Part shown: positions 1 through 7,316 of the stretch, one piece after another
How the letters are laid out: every line of letters begins with the position of its first letter
Position numbering within the stretch: the first letter of the stretch is position 1
Assembly (NCBI GenBank): GCA_020073525.1
Contig: JAIQFA010000049.1
Span: 1 to 38,995 of the forward strand
Direction: 5' to 3'
Length of the DNA: 38,995 bases
From: Terriglobia bacterium
GTDB lineage: Bacteria; Acidobacteriota; Terriglobia; Terriglobales; Acidobacteriaceae
Position numbers and translations under genes: made by a program
Notes under the pieces: model-generated
Databases searched by the model: none
What the model saw: only the letters and a program-made list of their open reading frames with translations
What the model was told of the DNA's origin: nothing

Positions 1-146
1 ATGCCCCAGGCATGCGGCGAACGCATCATCACGCCCTCCAGCACCGCTTGCCCGCCGACGAGGGTCTCCTCCCCGCTCTCGAGAGCTGGTAGCAGCTGCA
101 CCGCCGCCAGAAAACGCAAAATTTGCCGCCAACGTCGCATAGGCAT
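1..146 (-). CDS. DUF1385 (YqhQ-like) protein, N-terminal part
   Basis: This partial gene runs off the left edge of the window; only the first 48 codons are present. Reading the minus strand from ATG at 146, the protein ends at the edge with VGGQAVLEGVMMRSPHAWG, which is the hallmark start of the DUF1385/YqhQ family (usually GGQAVxEGVMMR). An in-frame TAA lies three codons before this ATG, so the gene cannot start further upstream; a second ATG at 140 is an alternative start. Members of the family are predicted multi-pass membrane proteins of unknown biochemical role. The gene is divergent from the DNA ligase, with about 190 bp between them in which I see no clear promoter or repeat. The family call rests on this one motif. 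Confidence 0.8.
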   Translation of the reverse strand, partial: MPMRRWRQILRFLAAVQLLPALESGEETLVGGQAVLEGVMMRSPHAWG

Positions 147-339
147 TGGATGTTACTTCGCGGAGGGAAGACTCCAAGCCGTAGAATACCACAGATCGCG
201 CAGATTTCGAGCATCTCTCCATCGAGCGCCTGCATTGCATCTCTTTACTAATCAATTACTTACAGCGTCTTCCCTTTCCTCATCGAGAATGCTCTTAGTA
301 CCGCAATCGCAGCCTTGAGCCATAGAATCGAATGGACTC

Positions 340-2115
340 ATGCTGCACTTCGCCCAGACCTGCGACGCAATTGCTGCGACCACCAAGAAGCTAGAGAAGA
401 CGGCGATTGTCGGTGCCTATCTGCGATCGTTGCCGCTGGACGAGGCCGCCACCGCTGCCATCTTTCTTTCCGGACGCCCTTTCCCGGCCTATGAAGAAAC
501 AACCCTGCAGGTCGGGGGCTCCCTGCTCTGGCGTGCCATCGCTGAACTTTCGGGAAAATCCGAACATGAACTGACCGTGATTTATCGGAAATATGGCGAC
601 GCGGGATCGGTGGCCGCGGAAGCGCTTCCGGAAAGAAAGGGATCCAGCCTCTCGCTCACGGAAGTGCAGCAATCATTTTCCGGGATCGCCACGGCCCGGG
701 GGCCTTCAGCCAAAGCTTTCCTTCTGCGCCAGCTTCTTGAGCGAGCCACGCCGCTCGAAGCCAAATACATCGTGAAGATCATCAGCGGCGACCTCCGCAT
801 CGGACTGAAAGAGAGTCTCGTTGAAGAAGCCATCGCTCGCGGATTCGAAGTGCCGCTCGACCAGGTCAAGCGCGCCAACATGCTGTTGGGCGATCTCGGC
901 GAATCTCTCCGCCTGGCCTCTGCTGGAAAACTGGCCGACGCGCGCCTCCGCCTCTTTCATCCCATCGACTTCATGCTCGCCAGCCCGGTCGAATCTTCCG
1001 AAGAAGCCCTGAGCTATTTTCAGAATGCGTCGGTCGAAGACAAGTACGACGGCATTCGAGCCCAGGCTCACATCAGCCAAGGCGAAGTTCGCATCTTTTC
1101 GCGTACCCGCGATGAAATTACCGAGTCCTTCCCCGAGCTGCCCGGAGCCTTGGCCGGCCTTCCCAAGGACGCAATCCTGGACGGCGAGATCGTTGCCTGG
1201 TCAGGTAGCGCGGGCGCCCCCGCCCGCGATGAATCTGCAAAACAAGCCCTCGCCCGTGGACGCGCTCTTCCTTTCAGTACGCTCCAGCAGCGTCTCGGCC
1301 GGAAGAAAGTCAGCGCCAAACTCATGCATGACGTTCCCGTTGCCTACATGGTTTTCGACGCCCTCTACGCCGACGGAGAACTTCTTCTCGATCGTAGCCT
1401 CTACGAGCGAGCAAAGATTCTCGACAAACTCATGATGTCCTTGGAACCTTCCACGGCTCACGTAGGGACGGACGCATTCGTCCGTCCAGCCGAGCGAAGC
1501 TCGGCAGCTCACGCTTCGTCGCAAGCTCTGTTTGCTTTCGCCACTCCGGAACTTCCCCTCGCCCAAGTTCTCCGAACTCCGGTGGCAACGGCGAGTTCGC
1601 CCGAAGATCTCGAGACCCTCTTCACCTCCGCCCGCGATCGCGGCAACGAGGGCCTGATGATCAAAGATCTCGATTCCCTGTACACGCCCGGCCGCCGCGG
1701 CAAATCCTGGCTCAAGATGAAGCGCGAACTGGCCACGCTCGACGTAGTCGTCACAGCCGTCGAGTACGGCCACGGTAAGCGTATTGGCGTCCTCAGCGAT
1801 TACACGTTTGCGGTGTGGGACGGTGACCGCCTGGTGGACATCGGCAAGGCCTATTCAGGACTCACCGACGCCGAGATCGCGGAAATGACGGAGTGGTTTC
1901 TGACGCACAAGACGAGCGAACAAAGATTAAGACTCGAAGTGGAACCGAAGATTGTTTTGGAAGTCGCGTTCAACAACATGATGCGCTCCACGCGCCACGA
2001 AAGTGGCTACGCCTTGCGTTTTCCGCGCATCGTGCGCCTGCGCCCGGACAAACTTCCCGGCGACGCCGACACGATCGAAACAGCCAGGGAGATTTACGAT
2101 CGCCAGCGACACTGA
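340..2115 (+). CDS. ATP-dependent DNA ligase
   Basis: This 591-residue enzyme is predicted to seal nicks in DNA using ATP. The N-terminal third matches the DNA-binding domain of archaeal/eukaryal-type ligases. The adenylation domain follows, with the nucleotide-accepting lysine in KYDG (K235), motif IV as EGLMIKD and motif V as WLKMKRE; an OB-fold C-terminus ends near YDRQRH. The start MLHFAQTCDAIAATTKKLEK is normal for the family. Two stretches look foreign: residues about 290-310 (SGSAGAPARDESAK region) and about 372-395 (GTDAFVRPAERSS region). Both coincide with DNA palindromes of the kind otherwise found between genes in this window, and both leave the frame intact. The gene is separate from any Ku gene in the window, so an NHEJ role is not supported here. 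Confidence 0.93.
   Translation: MLHFAQTCDAIAATTKKLEKTAIVGAYLRSLPLDEAATAAIFLSGRPFPAYEETTLQVGGSLLWRAIAELSGKSEHELTVIYRKYGDAGSVAAEALPERKGSSLSLTEVQQSFSGIATARGPSAKAFLLRQLLERATPLEAKYIVKIISGDLRIGLKESLVEEAIARGFEVPLDQVKRANMLLGDLGESLRLASAGKLADARLRLFHPIDFMLASPVESSEEALSYFQNASVEDKYDGIRAQAHISQGEVRIFSRTRDEITESFPELPGALAGLPKDAILDGEIVAWSGSAGAPARDESAKQALARGRALPFSTLQQRLGRKKVSAKLMHDVPVAYMVFDALYADGELLLDRSLYERAKILDKLMMSLEPSTAHVGTDAFVRPAERSSAAHASSQALFAFATPELPLAQVLRTPVATASSPEDLETLFTSARDRGNEGLMIKDLDSLYTPGRRGKSWLKMKRELATLDVVVTAVEYGHGKRIGVLSDYTFAVWDGDRLVDIGKAYSGLTDAEIAEMTEWFLTHKTSEQRLRLEVEPKIVLEVAFNNMMRSTRHESGYALRFPRIVRLRPDKLPGDADTIETAREIYDRQRH
1209..1228. repeat. REP-like palindrome inside the DNA ligase gene
   Basis: Perfect 8-bp arms (CGCGGGCG and CGCCCGCG) around a CCCC loop lie within the coding sequence. 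They encode part of a Ser/Gly/Ala/Pro-rich stretch between the LDGEI segment and the GRALPF segment, where related ligases usually have few residues. The stretch reads like an insertion that kept the frame. Confidence 0.6.
1466..1505. repeat. Double REP-like palindrome inside the DNA ligase gene
   Basis: Two adjacent palindromes: arms GGACGGACG/CGTCCGTCC around CATT (1466-1487), then GCCGAGC/GCTCGGC around GAA (1489-1505). The same two-part unit recurs between genes at 23383-23423, and a variant at 31425-31464, so this is a dispersed element that sits within an open gene here. It encodes roughly residues 376-389 of the ligase. Confidence 0.8.
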
Positions 2116-2121
2116 CCGGCA

Positions 2122-2964
2122 CTACTTCTGCGCGATTGCGATCAGGTGAGCGCTCGCGCCCAGCAGTTCCGGTTTGTTCTCCACCTGCCTCACCAAGGCG
2201 AGCAAACGTTGGCGCTGTTTTTCCGAGGCCCACACCTGTTCGAAATTACTCGCGAGCCATCCCGGTCCCTCAACAGGCAACAGGTCTAGTAACTTTAGAC
2301 CCGATTCGACGATCTCCTCTGTCAACTCCGAAGGACGATGGAAGAACGCCGTGGTGAAGTATTCAGGATTACCCGTGTCATTACGATGCTGGCCGTCGCG
2401 CAGATCACGCTCGATGATGGGCACAAAATCGTCTCGGTTGATCAGATCCTCGTGCAACGCAGCCAACAGCGACGCGAAACGTGAAATCGCAGCGGCGAAA
2501 ACCAATCCTCCTGTCCGCAGGACTCGTCTTGCCTCGCCAAGGCAGGCAAGGCGTTCATTCCGTTCTGTCAGGTGATAGAGCGGCCCCAGAAGGAGCACGG
2601 CGCCCTGCGAGCCATCGTCAAACGGCAGTTCCCGGGCGTCTCCAAGTGTGACGCCGGCCAACGGCGCGGCGCACCCGGACGTCAACCTCCGCTTCGCCTG
2701 CTCGATGTGTTTGGGAACCGGATCGAGAAGATGCACTTGGTGGCCGAGTTCCGCCAGCCAGAATGCGTAGGATCCCGACCCTCCGCCCGCATCCACGATT
2801 GCCGTCGGCGCCGGCGGCAGGTGCCGCAGGATTAGCTCCTTCGTGCGAACAAACTCCAACTGAAAGACGCCCGTACCCAACCGGACGTCCTCCTCAACCG
2901 CCTGGTAGTGCGCCACTACTTCCCGCAGAGCATCGTCCGGCATGTCGCTTTTCCCGCTCGTCAT
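2122..2964 (-). CDS. class I SAM-dependent methyltransferase
   Basis: A 280-residue cytoplasmic methyltransferase of the Rossmann type. Motif I is IVDAGGGSG (residues 56-64) with the acidic residue ending strand beta-2 at D81 (HLLDP). A middle block, GAVLLLGPLYHLTERNERL, matches the substrate-side loop common in small-molecule methyltransferases of the UbiE/COQ5-like type. The substrate cannot be told from sequence. The ATG at 2964 lies 16 bp after the stop of the cation exporter gene on the same strand, so the two are probably co-transcribed, with this gene second. A later ATG at 2943 is possible. It ends convergently with the ligase, only 6 bp away. Confidence 0.88.
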   Translation of the reverse strand: MTSGKSDMPDDALREVVAHYQAVEEDVRLGTGVFQLEFVRTKELILRHLPPAPTAIVDAGGGSGSYAFWLAELGHQVHLLDPVPKHIEQAKRRLTSGCAAPLAGVTLGDARELPFDDGSQGAVLLLGPLYHLTERNERLACLGEARRVLRTGGLVFAAAISRFASLLAALHEDLINRDDFVPIIERDLRDGQHRNDTGNPEYFTTAFFHRPSELTEEIVESGLKLLDLLPVEGPGWLASNFEQVWASEKQRQRLLALVRQVENKPELLGASAHLIAIAQK

Positions 2965-2980
2965 CGCTCGTGGGTCGTCG

Positions 2981-3925
2981 TCAGTGCGTGTGACCGCCGT
3001 GCTCCGTGGAGCTGTGTTCGTCTGGCACTGCGATCACACATCCATGCGCTGTCTCGCACACCACGTGTTCCAACTGGATGGTCGTGTGGTGGATCCCAAA
3101 TCCCTGCCCGAGCTTTTCGTTGATCTCGCGCAAAATCGTATCGCTCTCCGAGGTCGCCATGTCCGCGATCTTCACGTGCGCCGAGAGCGCGTGGTTTTCC
3201 GACCCAATGCTCCAGAGGTGCAGGTCGTGCACATCGCTCACACCGGCAATCCTTCGCATTGCCGATTCCACCGCCTCCAGGCTCATGCCGCGCGGCGTGC
3301 CCTCCAGCAGGATATTCAGCGTCTCGCGCACGATCCCGAAGCTCGACCACAAAATCAGCGCGCCGATGCCGAACGACAGCGCCGCGTCGATCCAATATTG
3401 CCCCGTCCACAGGATCGCAAAGCCTCCCGCAATCACGGCCGCGGTTGAAAGCGTATCGCCCACCTCGTGCAGCAAAGCGCTCCGGACATTCACGTCCTTC
3501 CCGGAACGCCACAGCAGCAGCGCGATCACGCCGTTCATCACCACGCCGGCCGCCGCCACTCCAATCATCACACCGGCGCGGACATGCTCGGGATGCTGAA
3601 TCCGCTGGAATGCCTCGTAGAAAATAAAAAATGACACCACCACTAGCGACAACGCATTGACCAGCGCCGCCAGCACTCCCGCGCGCCGGTATCCATAGGT
3701 TTTGGTGGCGCTCGGAGGCCGTCCTTCCAGATAAACCGCGACCAGCGACAGTAACAGCGCCAGAAAGTCGGATAGGTTGTGCCCCGCCTCGGAAAGCAAG
3801 GCCAGCGAATGCGCATGGATGCCAGCGACCACCAGCAGGACGACGTAAAGCATGGTGACGGCCAGCGAGATGCGCAGCACCCGCCCCGTCCCATGAGAAT
3901 GTCCGTGTCCGCCATGCGAGTGCAT
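2981..3925 (-). CDS. cation diffusion facilitator (zinc/divalent metal exporter)
   Basis: This 314-residue inner-membrane protein belongs to the CDF (CzcD/ZnT) family, which exports zinc or similar divalent metals in exchange for protons. The N-terminus is rich in His and Gly (MHSHGGHGHSHG), followed by six hydrophobic segments. The transport site is formed by HNLSD (H49, D53) and HEVGD (H153, D157). A cytoplasmic C-terminal domain (about 205-290) has the usual VHDLHLW segment, and the tail is again His-rich. Two His and two Asp at the transport site fit zinc better than manganese or iron. The methyltransferase gene follows 16 bp downstream. Confidence 0.95.
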   Translation of the reverse strand: MHSHGGHGHSHGTGRVLRISLAVTMLYVVLLVVAGIHAHSLALLSEAGHNLSDFLALLLSLVAVYLEGRPPSATKTYGYRRAGVLAALVNALSLVVVSFFIFYEAFQRIQHPEHVRAGVMIGVAAAGVVMNGVIALLLWRSGKDVNVRSALLHEVGDTLSTAAVIAGGFAILWTGQYWIDAALSFGIGALILWSSFGIVRETLNILLEGTPRGMSLEAVESAMRRIAGVSDVHDLHLWSIGSENHALSAHVKIADMATSESDTILREINEKLGQGFGIHHTTIQLEHVVCETAHGCVIAVPDEHSSTEHGGHTH

Positions 3926-3957
3926 GTTCTAAGGATAGCGCAAGGTTGCAAGTGTGG

Positions 3958-3978
3958 GGACGGGGCTCTGCCCCGTCC
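3958..3978. repeat. REP-like palindrome
   Basis: Arms GGACGGGGC and GCCCCGTCC around TCT, in the divergent spacer between the CDF exporter and the DinB-like gene. It belongs to the GACGGGGC subgroup also seen at 12368, 14504 and 35630. Confidence 0.8.
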
Positions 3979-4021
3979 GTCGCGCGCAGCTCTCCATCCT
4001 CCGCGCCAGACGCTCGTGTGG

Positions 4022-4041
4022 CGCGGACACTCTTGTCCGCG
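4022..4041. repeat. REP-like palindrome
   Basis: Arms CGCGGACA and TGTCCGCG around CTCT. A further imperfect palindrome (CTTTGAC/GTCAAAG) follows directly at about 4043-4063. Both lie upstream of the DinB-like gene. Confidence 0.7.
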
Positions 4042-4135
4042 GCCTTTGACTTTGGTTGTCAAAGATGCGGATCGAATCAAACTGGCGCAGACCCCGCCCC
4101 TCGCGCTATCCTGCTCTCCACCCCCGGAGGAAAAC

Positions 4136-4669
4136 ATGAAGAAGACTCTCGCGATACCAGCCTTGCTGTTGCTGGCCGCGTCCGCGATTGCACAAACAAC
4201 GCCCGCACAAACCAAGAACCCGGTCAGCAGTGCCCTCAGAGATATCCTGCCGGGCCGTCAGAAAAACACCATTGCCGCCGTCGAAGCCATGCCGGCCGAC
4301 AAGTTCAACTACAAACCCACTGCTGACCAGGTGACATTCGGCCACCTCGTCGCCCACATGATTGGAGCAAACAACACGCTGTGCAGCAAAGCCGCCGCCG
4401 TGCCTGCTCCCAAGATCGACGAAGCAAAAGAAACGGACGGAAAAGATAAGTTGGTTGCGGCGCTGAAAGCATCGTTCGACTTCTGCTCCGACACGCTGGC
4501 AAAGATGGACGACTCAAAGCTTGGCGAGACCACGGAAGTCATCCCCGGACACCAGGCTTCGCGGGCCTGGGCCAGCATGGTCCTCGCCAGCAGTTGGGCA
4601 GACCACTATGCCGAAGCCGCGATGTATCTACGCCTGAACGGCGTATTGCCGCCGACCGCGAAAAAGTAA
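4136..4669 (+). CDS. exported DinB-like (DinB/YfiT four-helix) protein
   Basis: A 177-residue protein of the DinB superfamily, a metal-binding four-helix bundle often linked to thiol-dependent transferases. The start at 4136 is set by a strong ribosome binding site (GGAGG at 4126-4130, 5 nt spacer). A signal peptide follows (MKKTLAIPALLLLAASAIAQ), so the protein is likely periplasmic. The family signature is visible as FGHLVAHMIGANN and, near the end, WADHYAEAAMYLRLNGVLPP; these supply the conserved histidines of the metal site. An open frame extends upstream to 3779 but runs through the palindromes and lacks a ribosome site, so it is not used here. The substrate is unknown. Confidence 0.88.
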   Translation: MKKTLAIPALLLLAASAIAQTTPAQTKNPVSSALRDILPGRQKNTIAAVEAMPADKFNYKPTADQVTFGHLVAHMIGANNTLCSKAAAVPAPKIDEAKETDGKDKLVAALKASFDFCSDTLAKMDDSKLGETTEVIPGHQASRAWASMVLASSWADHYAEAAMYLRLNGVLPPTAKK

Positions 4670-4711
4670 GTGCGATTTTGCTGGAGAGGTGTGCGCGTCC
4701 GTACCTTCCGT

Positions 4712-4717
4712 TATACT
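4712..4717 (+). promoter_or_regulatory. putative -10 element of the crcB transcript
   Basis: TATACT lies 9 nt before the first base of the fluoride aptamer, where a -10 box should be if transcription begins just upstream of the aptamer. No convincing -35 hexamer sits at the right spacing. Confidence 0.4.
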
Positions 4718-4725
4718 GATGCGCA

Positions 4726-4797
4726 GGCGATGGAGTTCGCCGTTAACCGCCCTTCGGGCTGATAACTCCTACAGAACTTTTGCAGGAGAACTCCGTC
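4726..4797 (+). promoter_or_regulatory. fluoride riboswitch (crcB motif)
   Basis: The aptamer spans 4726-4774 and matches the crcB motif: GGCGATGG, the pairing GGAGTT (4732-4737) with AACTCC (4764-4769), the hairpin GCCC-TTC-GGGC (4749-4759), and the conserved CTGATAACTCCTACAG end. The ribosome site AGGAG (4784-4788) can pair with the CTCCT of the aptamer's 3' strand, so the simplest model is translational: without fluoride CTCCT masks AGGAG, with fluoride it is held in the aptamer and crcB is translated. A second AACTCC (4789-4794) directly follows AGGAG and could compete for GGAGTT. No poly-U terminator is visible, which favours translational control. Confidence 0.92.
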
Positions 4798-5181
4798 GTG
4801 AACTATCTCGCAAACTATCTCTGGATCGCCGTCGGCGCCGTGGTCGGAGCCAGCGCGCGCTACTTCCTCAGCACCCTGATCGCCCGCGGCTTCTCCACCA
4901 CCTTTCCCTACGGCACGCTGCTCATCAACCTCACCGGCAGCCTCATCCTCGGATTCTTTCTCGTCTTCTCGACCGAACGCGTGCTGCTCGACCCGCGCTG
5001 GCGCCTGCTGGTCGCCGTTGGTTTTTGCGGTTCTTACACCACGTTTTCCAGCTATGCCTTCGAAAGCTTCGCACTGATGGAGCAGGGGCAATGGCTTATG
5101 ACGGGGATCAACATCGTAGCCAGCAACGCCCTCTGCCTCGCCGCGGTTTTGGCTGGCGCAGCATTGGCGAGGGGGTTGTAA
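4798..5181 (+). CDS. crcB: fluoride channel Fluc/CrcB
   Basis: A 127-residue inner-membrane protein that lets fluoride leave the cell. Four hydrophobic helices are visible. Family signatures include GASARYF, INLTGSLILGFF and GFCGSYTTFSSYAFES, the last carrying the TTFS and Phe residues of the ion pathway. I chose the GTG at 4798 because AGGAG (4784-4788) lies 9 nt before it; the in-frame TTG at 4780 would place this ribosome site inside the gene. The length fits the family (about 124-130). The gene is controlled by the riboswitch directly upstream and is followed after 1 bp by a DUF190 gene, a common partner. Confidence 0.96.
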   Translation: MNYLANYLWIAVGAVVGASARYFLSTLIARGFSTTFPYGTLLINLTGSLILGFFLVFSTERVLLDPRWRLLVAVGFCGSYTTFSSYAFESFALMEQGQWLMTGINIVASNALCLAAVLAGAALARGL

Positions 5182-5182
5182 A

Positions 5183-5518
5183 ATGGCAGCCGGCATCGAT
5201 ATGGCCGTACAAGTCACCATTTATCTGACCGAAGGCGATTCCTGGCATCACCGCCCGCTGCATCTCGAAATCCTGAAATATCTGCGCGAAGAAAATGTCT
5301 TTGGCGCGGTCGCCTTCCACGCCGTAGCCGGATTCCTCGGGCGAGGCAGAGTCCACACCGCTCACCTCGTCGAAGCGGGAGGCGAGTTGCCGGTCGTGAT
5401 CTCGTTCGTCGATACCGACGAACACGTCAACCGAGTCTTGCCCAAGCTGCGCGAGATGGCCGCCCACCGGCTCATCGTGCGCGAGAACGTCGTAATCGAG
5501 CAGGGCAGCCTGGACTAA
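5183..5518 (+). CDS. DUF190 protein
   Basis: A 111-residue protein of the DUF190 family, small cytoplasmic proteins with a ferredoxin-like, PII-resembling fold that often sit beside crcB. The typical core is visible as VTIYLTEGDSWHHRPLH, GAVAFHAVAGFLGRG and LPVVISFVD. The ATG follows the crcB stop by one base and has a GAGGGGG ribosome site within the end of crcB, so the two genes are translated together under the fluoride riboswitch. A second ATG at 5201 also fits the family's N-terminus. Its role in fluoride tolerance is inferred from context only. Confidence 0.9.
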   Translation: MAAGIDMAVQVTIYLTEGDSWHHRPLHLEILKYLREENVFGAVAFHAVAGFLGRGRVHTAHLVEAGGELPVVISFVDTDEHVNRVLPKLREMAAHRLIVRENVVIEQGSLD

Positions 5519-5608
5519 ATCCAACTCCGCCAGTCCAGTTGGACCAGCAGAGATCGGTCTGAGGTACATTCCCGGTTCTGACAATTGGCCAGTCTGGCGC
5601 TGCCCGCT

Positions 5609-5627
5609 TGCCCATTTTGAATGGGCA
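5609..5627. terminator. hairpin after the crcB-DUF190 operon, terminator uncertain
   Basis: Perfect 8-bp arms TGCCCATT and AATGGGCA around TTG lie about 90 bp after the DUF190 stop. No T-run follows on either strand, so intrinsic termination is doubtful; it may be another short palindrome. The rest of 5519-5726 shows nothing else I can name. Confidence 0.35.
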
Positions 5628-5726
5628 CTCCTGAGACAGGTCACATCCACCTCCTCGCGGTACTGTAACGCAGAGGCTCGAACGGCTGTCTGTTGTGCAA
5701 GCCTCACCGTCAACCAGAGGATCACT

Positions 5727-7169
5727 ATGCCCGCTTCCAACGGTCACACAGTACGGCGCAGCTCGAGAGTACCGATCAAAGTTCCGGTCCGCGTTACCAG
5801 CCTGGAGCCGACCGCCCAGTTCTCCGAGGTCTGCGAGACGCTGGTGGTCAGTGCGCATGGTTGTGCGCTCCGCTTCCCGCTGAAGTTGGACACCGGAAGC
5901 GCCCTGCGCCTGCACAGCCGGGGAGGCCGGCAAACCACGGCCTACGTCGTTTTCTGCCAGCCGATGGGACCCGACGGACAAGGCTTCCGGCTGGGCGCGC
6001 AACTCGACCGGCCGGAAAACTTTTGGGGATTGGAATCCTATCCCGATGACTGGAAGGTGGTCGAAATGCCCTCGCCCGCCGGACTACAAACTCCTCAAAA
6101 GCTGTCGGCCAAGTCGATTGTTGTGCACCAGGCGCAAACTCCTTCCCGGGCATCGCGCGACTTTCTCGACAAGATCGAGGAGCAACTTTCCGAGGACCGT
6201 TTGCGAGGCATACTTGCCAAACTCGTTCAGCCCTTGCAGGCGGAAGTGACCGCACTCCGCGAGAAGTTGGCCGCCAATGCCAAGCGCAACCGTTTCGAAG
6301 TGTCGCTTGGGTATATTCCTCCGGAGTTGGAAGAGAAGCTGTGGGAGCGCCTGCGGCAGGACCTTGGCACGCGCGTTCTGCAGCAGACGAAGGAACAATC
6401 CGCAGAGATGCTCGGATCGGCGAAAACGGCCATCGACCAAAAGGTCGGCGCGTCCCTGACCGAGTTTCGCCATCGTCTTTCCGGTGAACTGCACGCCGTC
6501 GAACAACGGGCGCAGGTATTGTCCAAAGAGCTCACTACCACGGCGCAACAGCATGTCCGCGCCGGAATCGAGAAACTGCAGCGGCAGGCCTTGGACACGG
6601 AAGCCCATCTCAACGCACAAGGCGAGAAGCTGTTGGGTTCTTTGCAGGGACAACTTGTAAACTCGCATGATGCTCACCGCCGCGAGATCGAGCAGATTCA
6701 CGCCGATGCCGCTGCGAAAACGTCCCAACTTCAGTCGGAAGTGACGGACCTTGGCGCGAGGATTGCAGCACTGAACGAGTCCGTGCGCCGCCTGGAGTCG
6801 GATCTTGACGCGCACCTCGAGGGCGTTGCCGGAGAAATCGTTTCCGAAGCGCGAACTCAACTCGAGAATGCTGTCGCTCTGACCCTCAAAGACCTGCAAG
6901 CGCGGGGCTCGCATGAAGTCGAAAGCCGCCTCAACGAGATTTGTGGACACCTGAGAACGATCCAGAACCGGATTGAAAGCTCCTTTTCTGGTTCGCTGAA
7001 AACCCAGGGCGAGGAAGCCGTACAGTCGATCGCGCAAGAATTCGAGGAACTCGCACAGCAATCGACGGAAAAGTGGCGGCTCGCGCTCGCCAGGGACCTG
7101 AATTCCGTGGCGAAGACTCTGGGCCAACAACTTCGCCAGGAACTCGAACCCGAGGCCGGTCAAAGTTAA
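5727..7169 (+). CDS. PilZ-like domain fused to a long coiled coil
   Basis: A 480-residue protein that starts with a ribosome site AGAGGA at 5716-5721. Residues 10-100 look like a PilZ domain: the c-di-GMP-binding RxxxR is present (R10 to R14), but the second motif reads V-V-S-A-H-G (40-45), lacking the usual Asp or Asn at its first position. From about 140 to the end the protein is rich in Glu, Gln, Lys, Leu and Ala with a clear heptad character and no membrane segment, so it should form a long coiled coil or rod. This suggests a structural or scaffold protein whose assembly might respond to c-di-GMP. The PilZ call is moderate; the coiled coil is clear. No partner gene is adjacent. Confidence 0.7.
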   Translation: MPASNGHTVRRSSRVPIKVPVRVTSLEPTAQFSEVCETLVVSAHGCALRFPLKLDTGSALRLHSRGGRQTTAYVVFCQPMGPDGQGFRLGAQLDRPENFWGLESYPDDWKVVEMPSPAGLQTPQKLSAKSIVVHQAQTPSRASRDFLDKIEEQLSEDRLRGILAKLVQPLQAEVTALREKLAANAKRNRFEVSLGYIPPELEEKLWERLRQDLGTRVLQQTKEQSAEMLGSAKTAIDQKVGASLTEFRHRLSGELHAVEQRAQVLSKELTTTAQQHVRAGIEKLQRQALDTEAHLNAQGEKLLGSLQGQLVNSHDAHRREIEQIHADAAAKTSQLQSEVTDLGARIAALNESVRRLESDLDAHLEGVAGEIVSEARTQLENAVALTLKDLQARGSHEVESRLNEICGHLRTIQNRIESSFSGSLKTQGEEAVQSIAQEFEELAQQSTEKWRLALARDLNSVAKTLGQQLRQELEPEAGQS

Positions 7170-7316
7170 TCTGAACTGCGGAGCGGCTCCACACGTTATC
7201 GCGCTTTCTGCCACAGCCGAGGACCGGCCAGCAGCGGCGGAGTTCGTGCTGGCGGCTCTCCCCGGCGATCTGACGCCTTATAGCAATCCTCTCCGCACCA
7301 TCGCGACTCAAGCACA

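Noticed and set aside
1..318. 105-codon plus-strand open frame at the left edge
   Set aside because: The minus strand of the same region encodes the clear DUF1385 start, and the plus frame is low-complexity without homology.
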